A DNA stretch of 64,000 bases from Globodera rostochiensis (lineage: Eukaryota > Nematoda > Chromadorea > Rhabditida > Heteroderidae), in assembly GCA_018350325.1 (NCBI GenBank), contig JAEVLN010000026.1, forward strand, positions 124,001 to 188,000, in the 5' to 3' direction. Under the pieces are notes generated by a model. That model was not told where the DNA came from. It made no database searches and saw nothing but the letters and a program-made list of their open reading frames with translations. Positions 10,230 through 21,900 of this stretch are shown piece by piece. Position 1 is the first letter of the stretch. Every line of letters begins with the position of its first letter. The translations under genes and the position numbers were made by a program.

Positions 10230-12716
10230 ATGGCGTCAACCCCGCAACGGAGTTCACGTAAGAAAATGAGGTATGAAGCGGACGCTGACTACACTAATGA
10301 GACCGAAGTGATCATCCCGACGCCAAGCATTGACCAAGTGTTGCAAAATTTGGCAACCAGTGCACTTGCCACTGCGGCAACAGAGAGTGATGATGTTGAG
10401 GAGGCAACCGAAGGTGAGGGTACAAGCGATTTGTTAAAACAAAATGGGGAACGAGTCGTAGGTGGGGAACAAGTTGGTGGTGAACGAGTCGATGGCCGTT
10501 TGCTTCTCGTGCTCCCCCTCCACGCCCAGTTCATATTCGATATAGGGGAATGGGAATTTTGAGAGCCGGGCCGGGGTTTTTTTACGTTTAGTAGGGGCTT
10601 AGGCTAAACCCGAGTTTCTTTGTTTTTTCTTTATTTTAACTTAATGATATTGCATTTGGTTTTTTTCTCAAGTGAGTGAAGGTTAGAATGTAAAAATGTC
10701 TTTAAGGTGTAACATCATCCACTTCAGCAACGCTAGCTGCGATCGAAAGTTGACATTTGTCTTTTTAGATAATAATTCGTAATTTTATTTTTTACCATTC
10801 GAAACTCTAGACCTAAAAATGTTATTATTTAATAAGAAAAATGCGGACTTGAACCCTAGAATTATGATTATTTATACTAAACAGAGGCAGCGGAGGATGA
10901 CAGTGAATCGAGCGAAGACGAAGAGGAAGACAGCACGGACAGTGATGAATGGGATAAAAAGAGGAGGAAAATGCAAATGCGCGCGCGTCGCCAGCGAGTG
11001 CAGAAGTGGAAAATCAACAACAATTCACAAACGAAACAACAGAAACAAAGCATTGAGTAGGTTATGTTTTGTTCTGTTTTGTTACTGCTTGAACAACTAA
11101 GCACCAATGTGTTCCAGGCAAGCACGTTGTGGTGTTGTACAAAAAAAGGTTCCGAAAGCGATCAACGAGGCAATGGCATGCAGCAGCGGAACATCGGTGG
11201 TCATGTCCAACAACATCAGCAACAACACTGAGATGTCAGGGGTTCCCAAATCGCCCAGAAACTTGGCGGAAATGCGTCAATATACAAATGTTCCGAAAGC
11301 GATCAACGAGCCAATGGCATGCAGCAGCGGAACATCGGTGGTCATGTCTAACAACAACAACAACAGCAGCAACAACATTGAGATGTCAGGGGTTGCCAAA
11401 ACGCCCAGAAACTTGGCGGAAATGCTTCAATATACAAATGTCGTGTCAGCCAATCTTGGAAAAAAATGTGAGAATGATTGAGAAATGTTGTTTGAGACTG
11501 ACACCTTGGTAGATGACTTATAATATCAAGACCGCCGTTTTAAATAAAGAAATTTTAATTACGCAAATGTTTCAGCGAGCTTGTTGACTCCATCTAATGC
11601 TGGCTCCTCTTCTGTTGGAACAGCGGCGGCGGCTCCTCGTTTGCCGCCACCATCCAAATCGATCGCCACTCTCATCACTGACCGTTTCCGACCAAATCGA
11701 CTATCTTTTTACGGCCGTACTTCATTTCCAACACCCACGCCGCGTGCTGTGCCTGTGCACACCATTCGGCTCAGCAACAATGTGAATGCGCAAGGGCGGA
11801 GCCCATCAACGACAACATTCGACGCAACGCTGGGCGATGTTGTTGCGCGACAAATGACACAAATGCCATCATTGGTTCCGGAAATTGTTACTCGGCCCAA
11901 CGCCACCACCTCTTTTTGGCCAACTCCCAGCAGCAGTACAAATGCTCAACATAATTTGTTGTTAGCAGCTTCGGCCGATGGGGAGACAGCAGCATTATTG
12001 GATGATATTGGTAGTGGTGCAACAAAGCAAAATGCGGGGTATCGAGGTGGTGCTTCTCTGGTGGAGGAAGATGTGGTCGTTCTGGACAGTGATGAGGAGG
12101 AAGAGAACATCGGCACGGGAGCAGCAACAGCTGCTGACCATCTACAACAACAGGACAATGCGGAGTCGGCGCCCTTTTGTAAAAATTGTTTCAGTGAAAT
12201 ACCGCTCATTTTGCAGTAAGTCTGTTGTTTGGTTTGCTACACACACTTTTTTCCCCTTATTCTTATAGAAGCTTGGATCGTCTCGATGGTATTGTCACTT
12301 TGATGACATCGGCGGTGGAAACTGAACTAAGGAACCGGCGACGGAGTGAGTAATAATCACGCGCAGTTCATCCCGTACAATGCTGCCAATTTGATTGTAC
12401 CCATTCAACAGTTTCTTCTCAAATGGAACCAGCAGCAACCAAATCAAATGCGGCGGCGGCGGCGGCAATCACAACCACCACAAGTGCCAATCAAATGAAT
12501 GTGCCTGCTGCGTCGTCGTCATATTTATACACCGTACAAACACAGACACTGGACCAACAATTGTCTAAACTGAACGGCGGCATTGGCGGCGGCGACGATG
12601 GCATTCAACTTCGGCTGCTGCAATCGTCGTCCACTGCATTACCTGAGAACATTTTGGACGAGGGCTGCTGCTCACCGCAATTGGCAGTTCAAAACGAAGG
12701 AAAAAAAGAGCGATGA
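10230..12716 (+). CDS. Unrecognised acidic, Ser/Asn/Ala-rich protein, probably nuclear
   Basis: Six exons join in phase: 10230-10413, 10884-11056, from about 11118 to 11465, a long exon at about 11578-12214, a short exon at about 12270-12344, and a last exon ending in TGA at 12714-12716. The protein of about 500 residues begins with a basic patch (MASTPQRSSRKKMRYE), then has a long Glu/Asp run (SEDEEEDSTDSDEWDKKRRK), a duplicated segment of about 47-50 residues, proline- and serine-rich sequence, and VVVLDSDEEEE, which has the form of a SUMO-interaction motif followed by acidic residues. A CxxC pair lies nearby (PFCKNC). The acidic and basic blocks suggest a nuclear protein. I do not recognise a family. 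It lies between lin-49 and CPT2 on the same strand. Confidence 0.7.
10690..10820. repeat. Dispersed repeat, second copy at 16070-16215
   Basis: About 130 bp containing CATCCACTTCAGCAACG, then GTAATT...CATTCGAA, then CTCTAGAC. A similar block lies at 16070-16215. Here it is intronic; in the second copy it runs into the start of a CPT2 exon. Confidence 0.7.
11149..11439 (+). repeat. Tandem duplication inside a coding exon (141- and 150-bp units)
   Basis: Unit 1 (11149-11289) and unit 2 (11290-11439) both begin GTTCCGAAAGCGATCAACGA and end TATACAAAT. The frame is kept, so the protein repeats VPKAINEAMACSSGTSVVMS and SPRNLAEMRQYTN. The size difference lies in the Asn/Ser codon run. Confidence 0.9.
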
Positions 12717-13114
12717 ATGAATAAACGGACTTATATTATTTTGTCATTTTTGTTATTCCATAACGTTAGTTGCCTTGTTTCATTTGGATCTCCAATTAAT
12801 CAATCGCTTATTGATTATTCATATCGCACAGTACAGCCAGCATTCACTGATACTATTTATGGCGGTCAATTAATGGTCTTCTCATTTAGCTTTTTTTAGT
12901 TCGGAGATGCGGGGTTTGTTTTCCGTGCCTTGCCACAATCGTTTAAAAGTATCTACACACTGGATTAGGTCCGTATATCTCGACATTAAAAGGCTCACTT
13001 TTTTGAGCCAGAAATGCTATGCTGGTCTCGGGTTTTTGAGTTGCTTTTAGGATTCAAATTCAAAAACTGAGGGGGCAAGTAGTAGTTACTCCATTCCAAT
13101 TTCAACACAAACAG
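12717..13114. other. Short intergenic gap before CPT2; first CPT2 exon not found
   Basis: AT-rich. The first CPT2 exon, which should hold the start codon and the mitochondrial presequence, must lie here or upstream, but I could not place it. Confidence 0.4.
12720..12725 (+). terminator. Possible polyadenylation signal AATAAA
   Basis: AATAAA lies four bases after the stop of the 10230-12716 gene, so the 3' UTR may be very short. Confidence 0.35.
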
Positions 13115-16100
13115 CGCTCGTCGAACTGCTGCTTCGGGCGCAACGGATTGCACATCCCATGATTGGTTGTCAGAAGCGTGCCAATTGATCCATCGAAGCA
13201 GGCTACCGACTTACCATTTCCAGGTCCACCACCATTAAACTTGCTGATTTTGCATTTACACCCCCCCCCCTAATTCAGAAATCACTTTTACGTTTGCCAG
13301 TGCCGGATTTGACTCAATCTTGTGATCGATATGTGGACGCGGTGGGAGCAGTATTTGGTGCACACTCCAAAGAAGTTGCTGACACAAATGCATTGGTGCA
13401 GGATTTCACCACCGGCGGCATGAAAGAAGGAAGGAGTAAGAATAAAATTAGCCAGAGCCTCCCAATCCTTGGCATTTTTTTCTCGTGTTTAGCGTTGCAG
13501 AAGGAACTGAAAAGATACGCCCAACAAAACAAACACACGTCGTACATTGTCAGTTATTAAACGGATCGGGATTGAGAAATTAAAAACCCGGGATTTCATA
13601 AGGGGATTAATCAAATCCCGGTCAAAAAAAAACCGGGATTATGTAAGGGGTAAATTCAGTCCCAAAATTGGAGACTTCAGCACCAGTCCAGGTCCTGGCC
13701 TACTCTAGTTTATTTGGAATTAGAAAAGCATTAGTAAATTGTTTTAGTCTGAGCCATGGTTCGACATGTACTTGGGCTCTCGCGTCCCCTGCCCGATCAA
13801 TTTCAACCCGTTCATGATGTTTGCGCCAGATCCGGATCCGTCTTACAACGACCAAGTAAATACAATTTTACATGATTTGGATCTTACCTAAGTGCCAAAT
13901 TTTACTCTCAGATTTCGCGTTTTTGTATCTGTTTTTCGTATATTTATTCACAAACTTTACTTGGGTTTTAAAGCTTATTCGTGCTACAAATTTGGTCATT
14001 TCCTGTGGCCGCTTCAAAAAGGCGTTGGATGCTGAACTGTTGAAGCCGGAAGTGTTCCACATGAACCCCCTGAAGAGTGACACCGAAACATTTGAAAGGG
14101 TTTGCGGGTTTGTTCAGCAAAAACATTCTCAAGTTATTATTTATTTTGAATTTTTTGAGACTATCGCCTACGGCAATCCGATGGCTTGTGGCGGCGTTTG
14201 CCTTTAAAGCCTACCCACTGGACATGGTCAATTCGATTTTTAAACTTGTATAACACATTAAAGCCCACTCTTGAATCTCGAATCTGAACTCTCGAATCCA
14301 TGACCTAATATTTCAGAGCCAATACCAATCGCTGTTTGGCGGCTGTCGAATTCCCCAGAGGGGCAAAGACCGGCTGCACCACAACAGAAATTCGTACCAT
14401 TTTGTGCTGATTTCATCAAAATTAAACAAATTTAAGGAAACATTTTGTCGTTGCGCATCAGGGAAATTTCTATACCGTCAAATTGTTTGATCAGGACGGT
14501 CAGTTTGTTATTGACTGTTTAGTATGAAAATCATCTAAATATTCTCATTTCAGACATGCTTGTTACACCAAAACAAATTTTTGCCAGCATTTCCCATATA
14601 TGCAATTGTGCAAAATCTGTTGGCAACAAAAGTCATACAAATGGGGAGGGTGTCGGCTCTTTGACCACATTGGTTGGTGGTGAACACCAACCCCCCTGTC
14701 TCACCGCTTTGTACGCTTTTAGGATCGTGATTCGTGGGCGGACATTCGTAATGAACTGCTTGGAGTCGACTCCAAAAATCAGGAATCGTTAAGCGCAATT
14801 GAGGATGGTCTGTTTCTGTTGTGTCTGGACGACTTGCGCAGCACAGACCCGGAGAGGCTCATGTACTCGCTGTTGTGCGGCGATGATGGGAGCAATCGAT
14901 GGTCAGTTCCAGCAGGCACATTATTGATTCGAGTTTTAAATTTGATCATTTTAAACAACAAAAAATACCTAGGTTTGATAAATGTTTCCAACTGATAGTG
15001 GATGGAAATGGGCAAGCGGTTGGTCATTTAATAATTAATATATTATTGATAATTTTATTAAAAATAACAATACCTTTCTAGACAATCAATTTTGAACATT
15101 CATGGGGTGATGGCGTTGCGGTGCTTCGATTGATGGAAGAGGTGTTTTTTGTTTAATTGATATTTATAGAAAAAGGTCATATTCTTGTCTTATTTTGTGA
15201 TGGAGTCTTATCCAAAATTTCTAGTCATAAGCAGCACCATTCAGCATCTTGGACACGTACACGAGAGCTTTACCCTTTCTATTTAGACATTGAAAGATAC
15301 GACCAACAATCATTTTGTTCAAGTGGGACAGGGGGAGCACTCTGATTTCAGTTCAACTGATGGATCAGTTCGGAAACTTGGTTATGATTGATCTTTTTAA
15401 ATCAATCAAATTTACACAAAATAGTTCCTGCCTTCTTTCAGATTGGCATCTTAATGACACTCTGCGTCAAAAAATTCGGAATGCACAAAAGTCCCATTTG
15501 GAACAAAGTCAAAAATTGGGTTTTGGCGTTGTTCAGCACACGGCACTGAGCAAAGAGGCAATCAAAAAGGCTAAGCTATCGCCCGGTGACTTTAAAATGC
15601 AAATTAATTTTATTTAAAGTAAATAATATTATATTACGCAGATGCCATGATGCAACTGGCATTTCAATTGGCATTCCATTCCATTTATGGCACCTTCGTG
15701 CCAACATACGAAGTCGGTCCCACCCCCATACATTACCCCCCATTAAGACGACATAAAACTTTGTCCTTCCAGAGTTGCTCGACGGCCGCTTTTCTCAAGG
15801 GCAGAACGGAATGTAAGGGCCTGCTGCTGGTGAATTCTCTCTTTTGCCTGCGGGAAACTGCTATTTCAAAATTATTGCTTTTTTTTTACGAATTTTTCTA
15901 AACCAAGAAAACTGTTAGAGCCTTAGGCGTTTTTGTTATTTTTGGTTTTCTTTTTTTACGTTAGTTGGGAAACCATGCGGGGGGGGGGGAAGCAGGCACG
16001 TAGCCAGAACAACATTTTGGGGATGGGCCCTGGGGCTACGTGCCCTAGGGGTGAAGGTTAAAAAGAAAAAGATGTCCCTTTTAAGGCGTACGATCATCCA

Positions 16101-17015
16101 CTTCAGCAACGAGAGCTGCGGTTAAAGGTTGGTTGGTTGTCCTTCGGTTTTTTTTTTCTTCTAATAATATGTAATTACAATTTTTTAGCATTCGAAGCTC
16201 TAGACAAAAATGGTGCTGGAGGCGGTGACCAAATGCGTTCATTTCTACGTGATTGTTCGGATAAACATTTTAAGCTGGTATTTGTTGTTGATGGTTAGCC
16301 TACAAAATGGGGTCCCGAATTTTTTTGCAAAAAATAAAAACATTTTATTAAGTCCGTAATAGTTTCTATGGCAATTTTCATTTGGTTGTTTGTTTGTTTT
16401 TTGCAAAAAAATGATTATTTAAATTTAAAAAATCAGGACCCCCATTCTTTAGGATTACCGCCAGTATCACATAAATTTCAACTAAATGAAAAATAGGAAG
16501 CTCCTTCTCCCGAAAACTATTTTCTGATTACCTTTCGTCCATGTTGAACCTGCTGAAATCTGAATACAAAAGGCAACAAAAATATGTGACACACATCAAT
16601 CAAGGTGAAAGAAGCGTCCATGGGCAAAGGCTTTGATCGACACTTCTTCGGCTTACGTCTCGCCGCCGAACGTCTTGGTCTTGAGCCACACCCGCTGTTC
16701 ACGCACCCGGTTTACGAAAGCATGAACCATTTTGTGCTGTCCACCTCAACACTTTCCACGGACACCATTTATTTTGGTGGATTTGGGCCGGTCGTGCCGG
16801 ACGGGATCGGCATTGGCTACAACGTTACGGACACAAAGCTTGGAGCGGTGGCAATTGCGTACAATGTATGTTGTGTTGTTTGTTGTGGGATGTTATGGAG
16901 GAATATTTTCAACACATTTTTATTTAAGGATAATCGAAGTGCACAAGAATTTACGAAAGCATTGGATGTCAGTTTGGACAAAATTCGGCGTATTATCGGA
17001 CTGCATGAAAATTAG
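13115..17015 (+). CDS. cpt-2: Carnitine O-palmitoyltransferase 2, mitochondrial (first exon not located)
   Basis: Enzyme of the mitochondrial inner membrane that transfers long-chain acyl groups from carnitine back to CoA for beta-oxidation. Exons read in order: [18 protein letters not shown] (13115-13435), [28 protein letters not shown] (about 13750), [19 protein letters not shown] (about 13976), [32 protein letters not shown], the catalytic-histidine motif [19 protein letters not shown] (about 15085-15140), [16 protein letters not shown] (about 15770), [20 protein letters not shown] (16605-16865) and the last exon 16929-17015. These follow the carnitine acyltransferase order throughout. The start codon and transit peptide are not identified. 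The exon at about 16198-16277 begins inside a dispersed repeat. A polyadenylation signal lies at 17056-17061. Confidence 0.9.
13563..13711. repeat. CCGGGATTT-type hAT MITE remnant
   Basis: It resembles the right part of the element at 57265-57408 (CCGGGATT, ACTTCAG, ending in CTACTCTA). The left end is degraded. It lies in a CPT2 intron. Confidence 0.6.
15980..16050. mobile_element. Short repeat with CAGGCACGTAGCCAG and CTGGGGCTACGTGCCC ends
   Basis: The inverted ends are close variants of the 6750-7263 element, with almost no interior. It lies in a CPT2 intron. No clear target duplication was found. Confidence 0.5.
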
Positions 17016-17055
17016 GAAAGCCCATGAGAATAGGCAAATAATGAATGGAATATAC

Positions 17056-17061
17056 AATAAA
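17056..17061 (+). terminator. Polyadenylation signal AATAAA, CPT2
   Basis: AATAAA lies about 40 bases after the CPT2 stop codon, a usual spacing. Confidence 0.5.
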
Positions 17062-17820
17062 TAAGTATTATATGATGGATATTATAATTTATAAATATTT
17101 ACTTAATATATTCTTAATGTGTTCGTGTTTTTTTAATTGTATTTACTATTTTGTGTAAAGCCTCTGAATTAGTTTGTATAAATTTTTAAGTCTACCGAAT
17201 GTTGTGTCCTCGGTGTTGGGGGCTCAAGAGCTTTGAACGTCCAAAGAGAGGAGAGGATAGAGCTCTATAGAAATAAAAGTTCCTAAACATTTAACCACCA
17301 AAACATTTTGAAATAGTGCAGTGCCGTGAAAAGGCAATTTGCCGTAAACTGTCAACCATTAAAAAGCCCACGTAAAGGGCTACAAAACATTTAAATCAGT
17401 CAAATTATTTTAATTTTGCGCCTTCGTTTTTATGTAAATGCTAAAAATCCAACTCATTAGATGAATCATCAATTGAGTCATTAACCCATAAAAGTTATTA
17501 TTGAACAAAATATTTTTATTTGTCTTGGAATATATTTCAACAAAAAAAAATTTATTAAAAACAAATTTTTTAAATTAAATAAAAAACAACGGTGGCTGTA
17601 ATTACTGAGAATTTTTTGTTGAACTATATTTAAGGCAAAAAATCAGCTTAAATATCTAAAATAATTTTAAAAAATTTTAAATGTTTTTTCTCGCCTATTT
17701 AGACGATTTTTTTTTATTATTTTAGATATTTAAACTGATTTTTCCTTGAAATATATTAACAACAAAAAATTAATTTAAAAAAAAAACAAAGGTGACTTGG
17801 CTTGCATAGTAAGATTGTAT

Positions 17821-18050
17821 GTGACGCGTGGAACTGAACCCGCAACCTCTCGGATTGTAAATCAACTCCACAACTACTGCGCCACGCCATCACAAGGTCG
17901 GAGGCTGCGAGAATTGGTGAAAAGAGAAGTGAAAAGAAGTGTGCTCTTTTCTATTTGCTCTCTCACAGCCTCCATTCTTGTGGTGGCGTGGCGCAGTTGG
18001 TTGTGGAGTTAATTTTGAATCCTGAGTGCGGTTTCAATTCCACGCGTCAC
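17821..18050. repeat. Foldback element whose two arms are tRNA-like
   Basis: Left arm 17821-17897 (minus orientation) and right arm 17977-18050 (plus orientation) are inverted copies. Each carries an A-box-like TGGCGCAGTTGG and a B-box-like GGGTTCAGTTCC or GGTTTCAATTCC, ending ACGCGTCAC. AT-rich inverted flanks (GAAATATATTTCAA and AAATCAG) lie outside. Pairing of the acceptor stem is imperfect by eye, so this is more likely a tRNA-derived repeat than a functional tRNA gene. Related copies are at 40590-40680, 42436-42596 and 43440-43700. Confidence 0.7.
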
Positions 18051-18936
18051 GAAATCTCACAAACTGGAACCACCGTTATTTTTAATTTAATTTTTAATTA
18101 AGTTTTTTTGATGAAATATATTTCAAGGCAAAATCAGTTTAATATCTAAAATAATAACCAATTTCACGTGTTTTATTCTCGCCTATTTAAACGCCTAATC
18201 GAGATTTTTCGAGCCTAAAATCCTAGCCTTACTCATAAATGCACATTCCCTCCCCTCCGTGGGCATCGGAGTGGAAAGTTTTTGGTATTAACCTTCAAAA
18301 AAAAAATTCCCGGCAGCGCTGTCGGACCTTTCCCATTCCAAAAAAACTTCAAAAAATTAACGCATTTTTTAAAATTTTTGGATCTTACGAAATTTTGGAA
18401 TTTAATTGTGTCATTTACAGCTCAGCTGTTCGGTAATTGGTGCGCGCCCAAACGTCCCGTTCTGTCCCGTTTTCGTCATTTTTGGGTTGTTTCGTTTGTA
18501 TCGTATTTAAAGATGGCGTCGCACCTTTTGAATTCGAATTTTGTATTCAAACGAAAACATTAAGATATTGATTTTTCTTTCGTTTTCAATTTTCGCATTC
18601 TTTTAAAACAATCATCATCTCTGTTTCATTCGAACTCTCTCATTCATCCCGCCTCTATCTCTCTGTCTTTCCTACTGGCATGGCGTGCTTATGCACAGAT
18701 AGTTCATTTTAACGCGTGTGAAAACTGTCTTAAAATAACAAAAGTTGACGCTATGTGGGTGGGCAAGACCGTTTACATTCCTATCGGCATTTTTCGGAGT
18801 CCCAAATTCCAGGAAAATTTGAAAAATTCTGATAAAAATAAAAGCTAAGACAAACATTGTTAAATCAGCCATAAGGTTTCTTGCATTCATTTTTTGTTTT
18901 GGCAGTTATACAGTTGGCACTCTGATCAGACAAAAA

Positions 18937-21900
18937 ATGATGCAGTTTGGCAGTGTTTATACTTCATCTCCATTGGAAACCAACAACAACAATGTTGTGT
19001 TGAAACAGCAAATTGTGCCAAAATGGTGCAAATTGGACGACTCCGCGGCAGGGCCGACGCCAAGGCCGCGTCATGGCCACCGCGCTGTTGCCATAAAGGA
19101 GTTAATGTTGGTGTTTGGTGGTGGAAATGAAGGAATTGTGGACGAATTGCATCTTTACGACACAACCGCTAACCAGGTGGGGGTGATGCGTCTTCTTTTC
19201 TGGTCAATGTTAAGTGGACAGAGAAAGTTGGGAGTTTTTTTTGTTAAAAGTGTTCAAGTTAATAGGGGAACGAGTACATCTCTGGTTTACTAACCGACTT
19301 GGACTTGGAATTTGCCTGGATCCAGAGTCCGGGTCCAGTGAAGCCTCCGGGACCCTGGATTTTCCTGGACCTGGATTTTTGTCCAGTCTACTTTCTATTT
19401 ACACATAAAATAAGAATATAATAAGCACATTTTAAGTGGTATGTGCCGGATTTGCGTGGCACCAAACCGCGTGGTTACGCTGCTTATGGTATCTTTTATT
19501 TAATTGTTTAATGATTTTTAACAATTTTTGAAAGGAATGGTCGCCAACCAGTCAAAAGTTTTCATCTTTGGTGGAATGGTTGAATTTGGCAGGTATTTTT
19601 TAAAAAAATATTTTCTATCGGAAATATCAAAAAATCAGTTTTATTTACCTCGGAATGGCGGTCTGTACCCGTCCGTACCTGTACAAAAGTACAGGAAAAG
19701 CAGGTACAAAAAATTCAAACTGTCGTTTTACAGGTCTTTACCTCCTTTTTTTTATGCCAAGAGCATGAAACAAGACATCAGATGAACTTTAATATTTTTG
19801 GCAAAATTATTGACAAAATTTCTCAAAAAATCAAAGGTTTTCCGGGCCACCCAACCTCCAGTTTAAGTTGTTTTTGAGAGAACTCCGCACATAAAAAAAT
19901 CTAACGGGTGAACATTTTTTGGGTTAAGTTTAATTAACTTTTGAATTTATTTTCAATATACTATATTTTCTCCTTTAGCCAACCGATGACTTGCAACAAA
20001 ACGTTCAGATACTCAAACGATCTCTTCGAGCTTCAAATAAAGCGTTGGGAATGGCATCAATTGCGCGTACGACCGCCAACGGACGGGCAACGGGGGCCAT
20101 GTCCACGGCTTGGCCATACTTTTGTCTGTTTTCTTTCATTGAACTCCCTCAATTTGTATACACGTTCTGTTTAGACACTTGGTCTGAACAACATTGCCTA
20201 TGTGTTTGGTGGGCTGGCCAATGACAGTGATGACCCGAAATTCAATGTGCCCAAATACTTGAATGACTTTTATGCAATCGATTTGAGCGGTGCTCCGAAC
20301 GGTCTTTGGTGGTGTTGCCCGCAGGTGAACATGCAATTCGAATACTTCTTGAAGTTCATTTTTGTTTAACTTTATAAACAGACAAATGGCCAACTGCCGT
20401 CGGCGCGCGAATCACACACCACAGTCCATTTCACCACACAGACAGGCAAGGAGCAGTTGATTATCTACGGTGGCATGAACGGCACACGGCTTGGTGATGT
20501 GTGGATTCTCGACCTGCTTTCGATGAACTGGTCCAACCCGGTGCCTGGCGGTGTTGAGCCGTTGCCACGCTCGTTGCACACAGCAAATGTGATTGGATGC
20601 CGGTATATAATGTTTTTGTTTTAATTTTAGTTTCCATTTAATATTATTGCAAATTCAGAATGTTCATTTTTGGTGGTTGGGTGCCGGCTCGACCTGAGGA
20701 CAAAATGGAGCAGCCGGACAAGGAGTGGAAGTGTACCAACACTTTGGCGGTGTTAAATTTGAACACCCTCCGCTGGGAACATCCGATTGGTCCTCATGCA
20801 CTCACATTTCCATCAAATCCTGGTGAATGTTCTGTTTGAGAAGATTTTACCGTCCGGTTTATGCAGCAGGTACTCCTTGGCCGGTGCCCCGTGCTGGTCA
20901 CAGTGCAGCGGTGATCAACAAGCGCATTTACATTTGGTCAGGCCGGGATGGCTACAGGAAACTGTGGAATAGCCAAGGTCTGTGCTTCTTTTTCAAGCAG
21001 TTTGGGCTTCTATGTTACACTTAACTAAAAAAAAAATTTTTTTAATTTATTTTTGTCGAATTTTCCGGTCTTAGATTAATAAAAAAAAATTTTGGAAATT
21101 GGAGGAAGTTTTTTTTTTAAATTTTTTACATCACTTTTGCTTAAGTTTGTTGCAAAGACATGGTCTTTCTGGAGACAGAGTGCCCGGCAATTCCGTCTGG
21201 CATCCAGTTAGTCAAAGCATCAGTCAATTCCCTGGAAATTTCGTGGACGCCATCTCCAACGGCGGACCGCTACATTTTGCAAATTCAAAGGGCAGAGCAT
21301 CAGCCTGAATCAGAAAGTTGGCATCAATTTTTATCTCTTAATATATTTTTTTGTAGAAGCTGGAAGGCGATCCGGTGTTCGTCTCCTGGCGCACAATCAA
21401 CATCATCCGTTTGGAGGTGGGCCGCAGACGCTTCAGCGAGCAGCGTCACCAGTCATTGGTGGCAGCTCACCAGTTCGAGCAGTTCGACCAGCAACCGCCG
21501 CCTCATATCGTCGGTATGGTCAGCAGCAACTGCAGTCGCAGCAACAGATGCATTTTTCGCCGCCGATGATGCATGTGCGTCCATTGCGCATCAAATCGGT
21601 CGCTTCATGCCCACGCTCGACTCAACCGATTGTTCAACAACAGCGACGAAGCGTTATGCACATGAACAGATCTGACCCTGTTGCTGTTGTGTCCTCATCG
21701 CCGATCTCTTCTCATCAACCATTGGTGCATCAACAACAAACGTCGTCGTCGCCGCGCGCAGTCATTCTACACAAGGCGCCGTTGTTGAGCAGTGCAATGG
21801 TGTCGTCCGATTCTGAGGGCTCCGCCATCACCAGCAGCAGCAGCCTGTCCACTGCACTCCGGTCACCGGCAGCTCAGCATTGCGCACCAAAACGTATTTA

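Larger units (their letters stand above)
17016..18936. other. Repeat-rich intergenic region between CPT2 and hcf-1
   Basis: Very AT-rich. It contains the foldback element with tRNA-like arms (17821-18050), a nested palindrome at about 17580-17760, and a block at 17220-17310 with TAGAGCTCTATAGAAATAAAAG that recurs inverted at about 42640-42715. No coding exon is supported. Confidence 0.6.

Noticed and set aside
11129..11512. 127-codon frame rich in Arg and Trp
   Set aside because: It overlaps the duplicated exon in another frame. The Asn/Ser frame joins in phase to exons on both sides; this one does not.
16497..16610. Apparent frameshift in CPT2 before [14 protein letters not shown]
   Set aside because: Explained by an intron from 16278 to 16604 joining HFKL to VKEASMG in phase 0.
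17977..18050. Functional tRNA gene
   Set aside because: A- and B-box-like sequences are present, but the acceptor and anticodon stems do not pair fully by eye and the sequence is repeated as a foldback. I treat it as a repeat; a tRNA scan would decide.
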